A stretch of 64,000 bases of DNA from Saccharopolyspora soli (GCF_022678645.1 NZ_JALBWV010000034.1:26914-90913), one strand, 5' to 3'. Counted from the stretch's first letter, positions 51,087 to 60,360 are shown. The notes: generated from the sequence alone by a model not told the origin. Numbers and translations: made by a program.

Positions 51087-52127
51087 TCAGCCGACGATCC
51101 GGCGTGCGCCTATGTAGTGGCCGTCGCCCTCGACGGAGCGCACATCGACGAGCTGTCCTTCGGTGGGGGCGTCCACCACCTTTCCGCCGCCGACGTACAT
51201 GGCCACGTGGTGGATCGTTGACGGGTCGCCGCTTCCGTCGTCGTAGAAGACGAGATCGCCGGGCTGCAATTGGTTCCTGGACACCGCGCGCCCGACTGTC
51301 CACTGTGTCCGACTACTGGGTGGGATGGTGATCCCGGCCTGCTTGTAGGCCCATTGGGTCAGGCCCGAGCAGTCGAAGGTCGTCGGCCCCTTCGAACCCC
51401 ATTCGTAGTCGGACCCGCGTTTGGACAGCGCGGCCTGCAGGGCGGTGTTCGCGGCTCCGGGCGGGCCGAGGTAGGAACCGGTGTCGACGGGGCCTTGCAG
51501 GCGTCTGCGATCGGACGGGTCGAGACCGTTCAGCGCCCGGCGGACCTCGCTGATCCGGCCGTCGAGATCGTCCTTGCGTTGCTGGACTTCGCCGACGAGA
51601 CGAGCTGCGGCGTCGGTGGCTTGTTGGGCGCGGAGTTCGGCTTCCTGCGCTTGTTCGCGAGCGCTCTGGGCCCGCTGGGTCGCGTCCTTGAAGCCGTCGA
51701 GCACCTGCTTGTTGTCGGCGGCCAAGACGCCGAGCATGGTGGCCTGGTCGAGGAAGTCGTCCGGGATCTTGCTGGTCAACGCGGCGGTGAGTTCGTCCGT
51801 GCGAGAGCCCCGGTAGGCCGAAGCGGTGAGGCGGTCGACCTCGCCCTGGAGCAAGGCTTGCTCGGCTCGGGCTTGGTCTTCGATCCCCCTGGCTTGCGCG
51901 ACGGAAGACTTGGCCCTGGCCAGCTCGGCTTCGTTGGCGTCGAGGGCCATTTCGGCGTCGCTGAGATCTTCCTCGGCCTTCGCGGCCTCCGCGCCCAATT
52001 TTCGGTACTCCGCAACGGGATCCGATGGCTGTGCGGTTGCCGGAATTGCGATCGTCCAGGCCAGCACGGCGATCGCCGAAGCGGCGAGCGAGGCTTTGAT
52101 CGACTGCCTGAGCCGGTTTGTCGCCAC
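51087..52127 (-). CDS. NlpC/P60 peptidoglycan endopeptidase with coiled coil
   Basis: A 346-residue exported cell-wall hydrolase of the RipA/RipC type. A signal peptide (LAASAIAVLAWTIAIPATAQ) is followed by a long coiled coil (about 35-195; YRKLGAEAAKAEEDLSDAEM and similar). The NlpC/P60 domain (about 230-346) carries the catalytic Cys in TFDCSGLTQWAYKQAG, the His in IHHVAMYVGGG and the third polar residue further on. It would cut the D-Glu-meso-DAP bond in peptide stems. GTG 52127 follows AGGAG by 11 bases and places the signal peptide correctly; the frame is open to 52190. Divergent from the CmtR-like gene. Confidence 0.9.
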   Translation of the reverse strand: MATNRLRQSIKASLAASAIAVLAWTIAIPATAQPSDPVAEYRKLGAEAAKAEEDLSDAEMALDANEAELARAKSSVAQARGIEDQARAEQALLQGEVDRLTASAYRGSRTDELTAALTSKIPDDFLDQATMLGVLAADNKQVLDGFKDATQRAQSAREQAQEAELRAQQATDAAARLVGEVQQRKDDLDGRISEVRRALNGLDPSDRRRLQGPVDTGSYLGPPGAANTALQAALSKRGSDYEWGSKGPTTFDCSGLTQWAYKQAGITIPPSSRTQWTVGRAVSRNQLQPGDLVFYDDGSGDPSTIHHVAMYVGGGKVVDAPTEGQLVDVRSVEGDGHYIGARRIVG

Positions 52128-52256
52128 GTTGCGCAGATCTCCTCTGTCCTGGTGGGACTTTCGGCATGCGATGAGCGGATCCCGTCCCACGATGCGTCTC
52201 GACGAGGGCTCCCCGGCAGCCCGATCGCGAAACCTACTCGAAAGATCCCCACCTGT

Positions 52257-52342
52257 CTACTATTCAAATTAGTAGTCGCGCGCAGGGATCGAGTGTTCAC
52301 GATCCGTGGTCGCTTCCACTTCAGTTCAATAGTCGTTAGTAT
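52257..52342. promoter_or_regulatory. Operator-like repeats and leaderless promoter of the metal-sensor operon
   Basis: CTACTATTCAAATTAGTAG (52257-52275) is an inverted repeat with 6-bp perfect arms and contains TTCAAAT, a core found in SmtB/ArsR-family boxes. A related half (TTCAATAGTCG) recurs at 52325-52335. The hexamer TAGTAT at 52337-52342 ends six bases before the ATG at 52349, so the transcript would start at or next to the start codon, a leaderless mRNA. No Shine-Dalgarno is present, in agreement. Confidence 0.6.
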
Positions 52343-52348
52343 GTCGAC

Positions 52349-52726
52349 ATGGCTGTGGAACGTGACGATGCTTGCGACCTGCTGTGCCTGGATCTGCCGC
52401 ATGCCGAGGAGATCCGGTCCGGTCTACCCGGACTGCCGGAGGTCGAGCCCGCTGCGGCGGCAGCACGCGCGCTCGGAGATCCCACCCGGTTGACCATTGC
52501 CGCCGCACTGCACTCCGGTGGCGAGTTGTGCGTCTGCGACGTTTCTTGGGTGGTGGGCCACGCGAAGAACCTGGTCTCGCACCACCTGCGGCAGCTGAAG
52601 ATCGCCGGGATGGTGTCTGCTCGGCGGGACGGGCGGCTGGTGATGTACGAGCTGACCGAAAGGGGCCGCGTGCTGGTCAGCACGGTGCTGGGCGACGCCG
52701 CCTTCGACGAATTGGTGCAGGGCTGA
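52349..52726 (+). CDS. ArsR/SmtB-family metal sensor, CmtR/CadC-like
   Basis: A 125-residue winged-helix repressor. N-terminal cysteines (DDACDLLCLDLPHAEEI) and the pair ELCVCDVSWVVG match the Cd(II)/Pb(II)/Zn(II) sites of CadC-type sensors, in which an N-terminal CxxxC and the alpha-3 CVC bind metal. The recognition helix is KNLVSHHLRQLKIAGMVSAR with the wing RRDGRLVMYELTERG. Metal binding would release it from the operator at 52257-52342. It lacks a Shine-Dalgarno, and the promoter position suggests leaderless translation. The P-type ATPase starts three bases after its stop. Confidence 0.92.
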   Translation: MAVERDDACDLLCLDLPHAEEIRSGLPGLPEVEPAAAAARALGDPTRLTIAAALHSGGELCVCDVSWVVGHAKNLVSHHLRQLKIAGMVSARRDGRLVMYELTERGRVLVSTVLGDAAFDELVQG

Positions 52727-52729
52727 GCG

Positions 52730-54712
52730 ATGGGCGCGGAGTGCTGCGGGCAGCGGGAAGTTCAGTCGCCAGGGCCGGATGTGCCCGGCGCGGAGCGGTT
52801 GTGGCAGGTCAAACAGCTGCAACTGGCCGCGGTCGCGGCGGTGCTGCTCGGGGCTGGATGGTTGATCGGACTTGGCGGCGCCGAGTACGTGGGCGTCGGT
52901 TTCGAACTGGCTGCCGCAGTGGCCGGTGCGGCGACATTCGTGCCGGAATCGCTGCGCAACCTCGTGCGCCGCCGTGTCGGTGTGGGCACGCTGATGACCA
53001 TCGCCGCGATCGGCGCGGTGGCGTTGGGGCAAATCGCTGAGGCGGCGATGCTCGGTGTGCTCTTCTCGATCGCCGAGGGTTTGGAGCATTACGCCATCGC
53101 CCGCACTCGGCGCGGCCTGCGCGCCCTGCTGGGCTTGGTGCCCCCGACCGCGTCGGTGCTGCGCGACGGTTCAGAAGTCCGGGTATCTCCGGATGACCTG
53201 GTGGTCGGCGATCGGATGCTGCTGCGGCCAGGCGAACGCGCGGCGACCGACGGGGTGATCCGGTCGGGTCGCACCAGCCTCGATTTGTCCGCGATCACAG
53301 GGGAATCCGTTCCCGTCGAGGCGGGACCGGGGGACAGCGTCCACGCCGGGGCGATCAACGGCGGCGGCGCCGTCGAGGTCGACGTCAGCGCACCCGCCTC
53401 CGACTCGTCGCTGGCTCGTATCGTGCACATCGTCGAAGAAGCGCAGGACCGCAAGGGCAGAGGTCAGCGGCTGGCCGACCGCATCGCTTCGCCCTTGGTG
53501 CCGGGGATCATGGTTCTGGCAGTGCTGATCGCCGCTCTCGGTGTCGTACTGGGTGAGCCTCTGGTGTGGATCGAACGAGCCCTCGTGGTGCTGGTGGCCG
53601 CGTCCCCGTGCGCGCTGGCGATCTCCGTCCCGCTCACCGTCGTCGCCGCGGTCGGGGCCGCCAGCCGGACGGGCGCATTGGTCAAAGGCGGCGCAGCGCT
53701 GGAGGAACTCGGCCGCATCGGCACGGTAGCCGTGGACAAGACCGGCACGCTGACGCGGAACAAGCCACGAGTCGTGGAGATCGTCCCCGCCAACGGGACC
53801 ACGGACACTGAGGTCCTGGCCGTCGCTGTGGCCCTGGAAGCACGCAGTGAACATCCACTGGCTCGGGCGATCCTCGACGCCACCGACGGCGTGCCGGCCG
53901 TCGCCGACGAGGTCACCGCGATACCGGGGCGCGGATTGCACGGGCAGCTCAACGGTTCGCAGCTGCGGCTGGGCAAACCCGGCTGGATCACGCCGGGCCA
54001 GTTGGCCAGCGAGGTCGAGCGGTTGCAGCAGGATGGCGCCACGGTGGTGCTCGTCGAACGCGACGACGTCCTTCTCGGGGCGATCGCGGTGCGCGACGAC
54101 TTGCGCGACGAAGCCGTCGAGACGGTCCAGCAGATGCGCGGCCTGGGCATCGACACGGCGATGCTCACCGGCGACAACACCCGTACCGCCACCGCGCTGG
54201 CCCGGCAAGCGGGCATCAGCGCGGTGCACGCCGAACTGCTTCCGGAAGACAAGGCCCGGCTGCTGAGTTCGCTGAGCAATGGCCGCAAGATCGCGATGGT
54301 CGGCGACGGTGTCAACGACGCGCCCGCGCTCGCCACCGCTGATGTGGGCATCGCGATGGGCGCGATGGGCACCGACGTCGCGATCGAAACCGCCGATGTC
54401 GCCCTCATGGGAGAAGATCTCCGACACCTGCCCCAACTCCTGGCCCACGCCCGGCACGCCCGCAACGTGATGCTGCAGAACGTCGGCCTCTCGCTGGCGA
54501 TCATCACCGCGCTCATCCCGCTGGCGGCGTTCGGTGTGCTGGGACTGGCCGCCGTGGTCTTCGTGCACGAGCTGGCCGAAGTCCTCGTCATCGGCAACGC
54601 CATCCGCGCCGCCCGCGCACGTCCGCTACCCGAAGTCGCTGCGGTTCAGCCGGTCGTCGTTGGCAAACCCACTAACCGCGGCAACGACGACGGCTGCTGC
54701 GACGCCTGCTGA
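52730..54712 (+). CDS. Cd/Zn/Pb-type P1B ATPase (CtpG-like)
   Basis: A 660-residue metal efflux pump in the membrane. Motifs in order: a short Cys-containing N-terminus (GAECCGQ) without a full HMA domain, the phosphatase loop LSAITGESVPVE, the membrane metal motif ASPCALAISVPLTVV (near 291; the usual CPC is SPC), the phosphorylation site AVDKTGTLTRNKP (Asp near 337), SEHPLARAIL, and MVGDGVNDAPALATADVG. It ends DDGCCDAC, a possible metal-binding tail. The arrangement with a CmtR-like sensor matches mycobacterial CmtR-CtpG. Substrates are likely Cd(II), Zn(II) or Pb(II). Confidence 0.93.
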   Translation: MGAECCGQREVQSPGPDVPGAERLWQVKQLQLAAVAAVLLGAGWLIGLGGAEYVGVGFELAAAVAGAATFVPESLRNLVRRRVGVGTLMTIAAIGAVALGQIAEAAMLGVLFSIAEGLEHYAIARTRRGLRALLGLVPPTASVLRDGSEVRVSPDDLVVGDRMLLRPGERAATDGVIRSGRTSLDLSAITGESVPVEAGPGDSVHAGAINGGGAVEVDVSAPASDSSLARIVHIVEEAQDRKGRGQRLADRIASPLVPGIMVLAVLIAALGVVLGEPLVWIERALVVLVAASPCALAISVPLTVVAAVGAASRTGALVKGGAALEELGRIGTVAVDKTGTLTRNKPRVVEIVPANGTTDTEVLAVAVALEARSEHPLARAILDATDGVPAVADEVTAIPGRGLHGQLNGSQLRLGKPGWITPGQLASEVERLQQDGATVVLVERDDVLLGAIAVRDDLRDEAVETVQQMRGLGIDTAMLTGDNTRTATALARQAGISAVHAELLPEDKARLLSSLSNGRKIAMVGDGVNDAPALATADVGIAMGAMGTDVAIETADVALMGEDLRHLPQLLAHARHARNVMLQNVGLSLAIITALIPLAAFGVLGLAAVVFVHELAEVLVIGNAIRAARARPLPEVAAVQPVVVGKPTNRGNDDGCCDAC

Positions 54713-54774
54713 CCCGACAGCCGAGGCAATGGTGAGCGGGCCTACGTCTGGCGGGAGCGGAGCTCGGGGGCGGA

Positions 54775-56427
54775 CTACTCGCTCCATACCGGGTGGGCGG
54801 TCTCCCTTACCCGTCCATCGGCGTGGAATACCAGGAAGCGCTCGAACGAGCGGGCGAACCAGCGGTCGTGGGTGACCGCGACGACGGTGCCCTCGAACTC
54901 GTCCAAACCGGACTGCAATGCGTCGGCCGAGATCAGGTCCAGGTTGTCGGTCGGTTCGTCGAGCAGCAGCAGGTTAGCGCCTTCGAGTTCCAGCAGCAGG
55001 ATCTGGAACCGCGCCTGCTGGCCGCCGGACAACGTGTCGAAGGGCCGGTGCGCGGCTTGGACGATGTCGTAGCGCGCCAGTGCGCTGCTGGCTTGTTCGC
55101 GTGACATGCCACTGCGGCGCGGTCCACCGCCGGTGAGCAGTTCCAGGAGGGTGTGTCCGGTGAACTCCGGATGCTCATGGGTCTGGGCGAACATCCCGGG
55201 CATCACCCGAGCTCCCAGGCGTGCGATTCCGGTGTGCGCCACCGGGGTCAGCGTCTCTTGGCCGGGCACCGGGATGTCGTCGCTGCCGCCGCGGGCGAGC
55301 AGTCGTAGGAAGTGCGACTTGCCGGTGCCGTTGGCGCCCAGTACCGCGATCCGTTCGCCGTAGCGGAACTCGGCGTTGAACGGCTTGGTCAGGCTGTCCA
55401 GCGCCAGGTCCTCGCAGATGACCGCGCGCTTGCCGGTGCGTCCACCCTGCAACCGCACCCGCACCCGCTGCTTGCGGGGGACCGCTTCCGGCGGACCGGC
55501 CTCCTCGAACTTGCGCAGGCGGGTGCGCGCCGCTTGGTAGCGGGCGGACATTCCGTCGTTGTAGGACGCTTTCTGCTTGAGGTCGTTGACCAGTCGGGTC
55601 AGCTTGGCGCGGTCTTCGTCCCACCGGCGGCGGAGCTCGTCCAATCTGGACATCCGGTCTTCGCGGGCTTGGTCGTAGCTGGCGAAGCCGCCGCCGTGGA
55701 CCCACAACCGGTTCCCGGCCCCACCCAGCTCCACTGTGACGATGCGGTTGGCGGTTCGGTGCAGCAGTTCGCGGTCGTGCGTCACGAACAGCGCCGTCTT
55801 CGGCGTTTCCCGGATCTGCTCTTCCAGCCACTGCTTGCCGGGCACGTCGAGGTAGTTGTCCGGCTCGTCGAGGAGGAGGACCTCGTCCGGCCCGCGCAGC
55901 AGCGCTTCCAAGGCGAGTCGTTTCTGCTGGCCGCCCGAGAGGTGTCGCAGCTCTCGGTAGCGAACTCGGTCGTAGGGCAGGCCGAGCGCCGCGGTGCAAC
56001 AGCGGTCCCAGTGCACCTCGGTGTCGTAGCCACCGGCATCGGTGTATTCGGAAATCGCTTCGGCGTAACCCAGTTGCGCGGCATCGTCGTCGGTGTCGAT
56101 CAGCCGGTTCTCCGCCAGGTCGAGGGCTTCCGCAGCAGCCTGCAACCGCTGGGGGGCCAACGACAGCAGCAGGTCCCGCACGGTTGAGCCGTCGCGGGCG
56201 TGGCCGATGAACTGGCGCATCACCCCGAGCCCACCGGATCGGGCGGCGGTGCCCTGGTGCGGCGCGAGGTCACCGGAGACCAGCCGGAGCAACGTCGATT
56301 TCCCCGCGCCGTTGGGGCCCACCAACGCGGCCTTGACCCCGTCACCCACGCGGAACGAGACATCATCCAGCAGCACCCGCCCGTCCGGCAGGACGTACTG
56401 CACCTTCTGCAACTCGACATGCCCCAC
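54775..56427 (-). CDS. ABC-F family ATPase (ribosome protection / antibiotic resistance type)
   Basis: A 550-residue soluble protein with two ABC domains and no membrane segments. First Walker A: LVGPNGAGKSTLL; first signature: HLSGGQQKRLALEALL; first Walker B: EVLLLDEPDNYLDVPGKQWL. A helical linker (about 235-320; RRRWDEDRAKLTRLVNDLKQ) leads to the second Walker A, VLGANGTGKSHFL, and the second signature, TLSGGQQARFQILLLELEGA. ABC-F proteins bind the ribosome E site and either protect against antibiotics or help translation. GTG 56427 has GGGAG nine bases upstream; ATG 56451 is the other option. A TetR gene lies upstream on the same strand, 41 bases away, and may regulate it. Confidence 0.9.
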   Translation of the reverse strand: MGHVELQKVQYVLPDGRVLLDDVSFRVGDGVKAALVGPNGAGKSTLLRLVSGDLAPHQGTAARSGGLGVMRQFIGHARDGSTVRDLLLSLAPQRLQAAAEALDLAENRLIDTDDDAAQLGYAEAISEYTDAGGYDTEVHWDRCCTAALGLPYDRVRYRELRHLSGGQQKRLALEALLRGPDEVLLLDEPDNYLDVPGKQWLEEQIRETPKTALFVTHDRELLHRTANRIVTVELGGAGNRLWVHGGGFASYDQAREDRMSRLDELRRRWDEDRAKLTRLVNDLKQKASYNDGMSARYQAARTRLRKFEEAGPPEAVPRKQRVRVRLQGGRTGKRAVICEDLALDSLTKPFNAEFRYGERIAVLGANGTGKSHFLRLLARGGSDDIPVPGQETLTPVAHTGIARLGARVMPGMFAQTHEHPEFTGHTLLELLTGGGPRRSGMSREQASSALARYDIVQAAHRPFDTLSGGQQARFQILLLELEGANLLLLDEPTDNLDLISADALQSGLDEFEGTVVAVTHDRWFARSFERFLVFHADGRVRETAHPVWSE

Positions 56428-56468
56428 AGCGGTTGGCTCCCAAATGCGCAAAAGTGGTGGTCGTCGGT

Positions 56469-57059
56469 CTATTCCGGGATCAGACCGGCGATGTGGCGGC
56501 GCAGCACCTCGGCCATCAGCTCGTCATCACTCGACCCGTGCGGATAAACCACTTCGAACGTCAAGCCGCCGACCAGTGCGGTCAGCCGTTCCGCCTCCAC
56601 GCCGGGATCGGGGACGTGTGCCGCCTCCAACGTTTCGCGCAGGACGGCGCGCAGGTCGGTACCCATCCGGGTCGCGAGCGGCCGGAACTCCGGGCGCAGC
56701 CGCGCCGCAGTGATCAACTCGACCAGCACGATCGCCTCGGCACGGTCGGACACGGGAAGTACGGCGCGGCACGCCGCCTCGACCAACTCGCGCCGACCGG
56801 CCGCGTCCGAGCGGGCAGCGGTTTTCGGCAGCGCGTCGTGGAGCCGCCGTTGCATGCGAGCGCCGACCTCTTCGGCAGCGGCCACCATCAGCCTTTCGTG
56901 ACTCCCGAAGTAGTGCCGCACCGAACCGATGTTGATACCGGATTCCTCGGCCACCTTGCGCAACGATGCCTCACCGACCCCGCCGCGGACGACGAGGCGG
57001 AACACGGCGTCGACGATGCGGCGCTTCGCCGCAGTGGACGTGGCGGTAGAGGCAGTCAC
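56469..57059 (-). CDS. TetR-family transcriptional regulator
   Basis: A 196-residue TetR repressor. The HTH is in RRIVDAVFRLVVRGGVGEAS and LRKVAEESGINIGSVRHYFG (about 12-55), with HERLMVAAAEEVGARM beginning the ligand domain. The C-terminal TetR_C-like region includes RRELVEAACRAVLPVSDRAE. It begins at 57059 and is preceded by an inverted repeat at 57071-57086, so it probably represses itself and the ABC-F gene that follows on the same strand. Confidence 0.9.
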   Translation of the reverse strand: MTASTATSTAAKRRIVDAVFRLVVRGGVGEASLRKVAEESGINIGSVRHYFGSHERLMVAAAEEVGARMQRRLHDALPKTAARSDAAGRRELVEAACRAVLPVSDRAEAIVLVELITAARLRPEFRPLATRMGTDLRAVLRETLEAAHVPDPGVEAERLTALVGGLTFEVVYPHGSSDDELMAEVLRRHIAGLIPE

Positions 57060-57070
57060 GACCGCCAGGC

Positions 57071-57086
57071 TATCACGCCTGTGATA
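57071..57086. promoter_or_regulatory. TetR operator-like inverted repeat
   Basis: TATCAC-GCCT-GTGATA has perfect 6-bp arms and ends 12 bases from the TetR start codon, a usual position for an autoregulatory operator. Confidence 0.6.
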
Positions 57087-57113
57087 AATCCATCGCGATC
57101 ACGTGGCCGTGGC

Positions 57114-57953
57114 TCACGATTTCTCCGCTCCTTCTGTTGCGCCGCGGATGAAGTAGCGCTGAAACGCGAAGTAGACGATCGCCACCGGCACGGTCATCAG
57201 GACAGCCGCGGCGAGTTTGAGCGGGAACTGGTTGCCCTGGCCCAGTTGGCCGCTCACCAGTGCGGCGACACCGCTGGTGAGCGTGTTCAGGTCGGGGTTC
57301 TGTCGGGAGACGATGAAGTGCGGCAGTTCGTTCCAGGCTCCCTGGAAGGACAGGATCGTCACCGTGATCAGCGCGGGCCTGGCCATCGGTAGGACGACCG
57401 ACCAGTACGTCCGGAACACTCCGGCGCCGTCGATCCGGGCGGCCTCCTCCATGCTGGGGGGAATGCTTTCGAAGAACTGCTTCATGATGAAGATGCCCGT
57501 CGCGTCCACCGCCAGCGGCAGGATCATCGCCAGGTACGAGTCGTACATGCCGAGTTGGTTGAGCACCAGGAACTTCGGGATCAGCAGGACCACGGGCGGC
57601 ACCGCCATCACCCCGATGACCGCCGCGAAGAGCACCCGACGGCCGCGGAAGTTGATGCGCGCCAGGGCGTAACCCGCCAGGGACGCGAAGAAGACCCGGC
57701 CGAGCGTGACGAAGATCGCGACGATCACCGAGTTCAGCGCCCAGCGCGGGAAGTTCTGCTCAGCCAGCTCGCGGAACGCGGCCAGCGTCCAGTGCTCCGG
57801 GATCGGGTTGAGCGGATGGGCGGTGGCGTCCGCGGCCGTTTTGAAAGAGGTGCCCAGCTGGATCAGGAACGGATAGATGTAGAGCACCGCGACGGTGCTC
57901 AGAACCACGTACCCGAACACCTTGGCCGGGCTGATCTTTCGGCGTTGCTTCAT
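57114..57953 (-). CDS. Sugar ABC transporter permease, MalG type (second locus)
   Basis: A 279-residue permease with six predicted membrane segments (VFGYVVLSTVAVLYIYPFLI, VLFAAVIGVMAVPPVVLLIP). The EAA loop is SMEEAARIDGAGVFRTYWSV. The C-terminal RYFIRGATEGAEKS is typical of MalG-like proteins. Its ATG overlaps the upstream permease stop (ATGA). It is the last gene of the LacI-controlled operon. Confidence 0.92.
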   Translation of the reverse strand: MKQRRKISPAKVFGYVVLSTVAVLYIYPFLIQLGTSFKTAADATAHPLNPIPEHWTLAAFRELAEQNFPRWALNSVIVAIFVTLGRVFFASLAGYALARINFRGRRVLFAAVIGVMAVPPVVLLIPKFLVLNQLGMYDSYLAMILPLAVDATGIFIMKQFFESIPPSMEEAARIDGAGVFRTYWSVVLPMARPALITVTILSFQGAWNELPHFIVSRQNPDLNTLTSGVAALVSGQLGQGNQFPLKLAAAVLMTVPVAIVYFAFQRYFIRGATEGAEKS

Positions 57954-59065
57954 CGCGTGGCGTCCTTTCCGCCCCAGCGGGATCCAGTGCGTTCCCGGAG
58001 CAACCACCGCTGCGCCACCGTCAGCAGCACGATGAGGAAGAACAGCATGAACGCGATCGCGGAGCCCTGTCCCCACTCCTTGTCGACGAACGACGTGCTG
58101 TAGGACAGGTAAGCGGGTGTCAGGGTGGTGTTTCCCGGCGCGCCCTTGCTCAGCACGTAGATCTGGTCGAACACCTGCCAGGTGGCGATCAGTCCGAGCG
58201 TGATCACCAGGAACAACGTGGGGCGCAGCATCGGGAGCGTGACGTAGCGGAACCGCTGCCACCGGGTTGCCCCGTCGATCAGCGCGGCCTCGGTCACGCT
58301 CTCCGGAATGTTCAGCAGCGCCGCGTAGAACATCAGCATGAAGGTTCCGGCGGTGGTCCACACGCACAAGATGATGATCGAGCACATCGCCACGCTCGGC
58401 CCGGAAATCCAGTCGTAGAGCGGCAGTCCGAGGAACTCCGGACCGGTGAGCAGACTGGGCGGGCTGTCCATCGGGGCGATTCCCAGCGCGTTCAGGGCCA
58501 GGTGGAAGATACCGCGCCCGTCCGCGAACCAGCTGGGACCGTCCACACCGAACAATCCGAGCAAGGCGTTCACGGTTCCGGTGCTGGAGAAGAGGAACAG
58601 GAACACGATCGAGATCGCCACTGAACTGGTGACCGTGGGAAAGTAGTACGCGGTTCGGAAGAAGTTCTTGCCCCGCAACCGCTTGTGGTTGAGCACGATC
58701 GCGAGGAACAGCGCGAACGCGGTCTGCAGCGGGACCACGAACAGCACGAAGTAGAAGTTGTTGCGCACGCTGGTGGCGAAGTTGGTGCGCGCCAGCCCCG
58801 GTTCGGACAGCAGTGCCGAGTAGTTCTCGCCACCGACGAAGCCGACCTTCGAGGAGAACGGGCTGCCTGTTCCGGTCCAGTCGCTGACGCTCACCCATGC
58901 CGCCATCAGAATCGGCAACAGCATGAACAGGCCCAGGATCACGACCGCGGGCGCGACGAACAGCCAACCGGCCAGGTTCTCGCGCCCGCGGGTTCCCGGA
59001 CCGCGTCGGCGCGGCGCCGGAGACGAGGTCGCCCCCGGCGCCGCGATCGTGGTGTCGACCGACAT
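57950..59065 (-). CDS. Sugar ABC transporter permease, MalF type (second locus)
   Basis: A 371-residue permease. The long N-terminal tail (TTIAAPGATSSPAPRRRGPG) is disordered. Membrane segments include LFVAPAVVILGLFMLLPILM, and the EAA loop is SVTEAALIDGATRWQRFRYV. It starts 11 bases after the binding-protein gene with GGGAG just upstream. With the MalG-type permease it forms the channel; no dedicated ATPase is encoded in the locus. Confidence 0.92.
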   Translation of the reverse strand: MSVDTTIAAPGATSSPAPRRRGPGTRGRENLAGWLFVAPAVVILGLFMLLPILMAAWVSVSDWTGTGSPFSSKVGFVGGENYSALLSEPGLARTNFATSVRNNFYFVLFVVPLQTAFALFLAIVLNHKRLRGKNFFRTAYYFPTVTSSVAISIVFLFLFSSTGTVNALLGLFGVDGPSWFADGRGIFHLALNALGIAPMDSPPSLLTGPEFLGLPLYDWISGPSVAMCSIIILCVWTTAGTFMLMFYAALLNIPESVTEAALIDGATRWQRFRYVTLPMLRPTLFLVITLGLIATWQVFDQIYVLSKGAPGNTTLTPAYLSYSTSFVDKEWGQGSAIAFMLFFLIVLLTVAQRWLLRERTGSRWGGKDATR

Positions 59066-59076
59066 CGCCGCTCCCG

Positions 59077-60318
59077 TCAGGAACCCAACGCCGCAGTGGC
59101 GTTTTCCTGCAACTGCTTCAGGATCTGCTTCGGGTCTGCCTCGGGGAGCCCCTGCAAGCCGGTGTCGAACGCGGTGAGCACCGGGTCCATCTTGGGCAGC
59201 GTCACCGGACCGTGCGCGTAGTCCGCGCCGTCGAGAAACGCCTGCTGTTCGGGGAATTTCCGCACGTACTCCGGCCTGGCTGAGATGCGGGAGGGCAGCA
59301 CGCCGAACGCCTCGGCGAACACGATCTGCTGCTGCGGGGTCATCAGCGCGTTCACCAGGTCCTGCGCCTGCTGCTGGTACTGGCTCTTCGCGGCGATTCC
59401 CCAGCACTGCGTGAACGACAGAGTCCCGTTTCCCTTCGGTCCGGCAGGCAGTGGGACCGTCCGGTACTTCACGTCGGGGTAGTCGGAGCGCATTCCGCCG
59501 ACCATCCAGTTGCCCTCGATGGTCATCGCCGCCTTGCCCTGCCCGAACGTCTCGGTTCCGTCTCCGGCGCCGATTTGCTTGGGATACTTGGCGACTCCCT
59601 CGGCGAGCAGCTTCCGCACGTACTCCAGGGCCTGCGCGTTCTCCGGGCTGTCGGCGATCGCCTGCTTCCCGTCCTCGCTCAGCACCCAGCCACCAGCCTG
59701 CGTCAGGAACGCGCCGATCCGGTCTCGGGTGTCGTTGAACACCAGGCCGGTCTGGCCGCCGGTGGTGAGCCTGCGGGCAACCGACTCCAGCTGCTCCCAG
59801 GTCTTCGGGATGTCCGCGTCGGTCAGCCCCGCGCGAGTCCAGGCATCGGTGTTGATCTGCAGCGCGAGTGTGGAGAAGTCCTTGGGCGCGCAGTACAACT
59901 GGTCCTGGTAGGTGAACGTCTGTCGCAACGTCGGGTACAGATCGTCCTTGTACGGTAAGGAATCCCCGTACGGCAGCAGGTTGCCCGCTTGCGCGTAGGC
60001 GGCGAACTTGGTGGCGTCGACCATGAAGACATCAGGCGGGTTCCCGCTGGCGAAGCCTTGGCTCAGCTGCTGGTTCATGTCGTTGGCCGGATTCACCGTC
60101 ACCGTTGAGCCGGTCCGCGCCGCCCACGCATTGGCCGCGTCGCGCACCGCGTTCAAGTCGGCCGTTCCGGAGGTGGAGATCAGCACGGTGAGGTTGGCCG
60201 GGCCCGAGTTCTGCTCGACCTGGCCGCTGTCGTCGAACCCGCTGCCGCAGGCGCTCGCGCCGAACAGCGTCCCGGCGGTTGCTACTGCGGCAACGACGCG
60301 CATGAGCGATGGTCGCAT
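59077..60318 (-). CDS. Extracellular sugar-binding lipoprotein (second locus)
   Basis: A 413-residue family 1 solute-binding protein. The signal sequence (LMRVVAAVATAGTLFG) ends in a lipobox (GASAC, Cys near 24). Family features include NPPDVFMVDATKFAAYAQAG, APKDFSTLALQINTDAW and GQGKAAMTIEGNWMVGGMRS. A very good Shine-Dalgarno AAGGAGG sits just upstream. Linked to a glucosidase through the LacI operators, so a malto- or isomalto-oligosaccharide ligand is plausible (inference). Confidence 0.92.
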   Translation of the reverse strand: MRPSLMRVVAAVATAGTLFGASACGSGFDDSGQVEQNSGPANLTVLISTSGTADLNAVRDAANAWAARTGSTVTVNPANDMNQQLSQGFASGNPPDVFMVDATKFAAYAQAGNLLPYGDSLPYKDDLYPTLRQTFTYQDQLYCAPKDFSTLALQINTDAWTRAGLTDADIPKTWEQLESVARRLTTGGQTGLVFNDTRDRIGAFLTQAGGWVLSEDGKQAIADSPENAQALEYVRKLLAEGVAKYPKQIGAGDGTETFGQGKAAMTIEGNWMVGGMRSDYPDVKYRTVPLPAGPKGNGTLSFTQCWGIAAKSQYQQQAQDLVNALMTPQQQIVFAEAFGVLPSRISARPEYVRKFPEQQAFLDGADYAHGPVTLPKMDPVLTAFDTGLQGLPEADPKQILKQLQENATAALGS

Positions 60319-60360
60319 CGATCCTCCTTGATCAAGTGCTCTTCTCGCGGTAGGTCCTGA

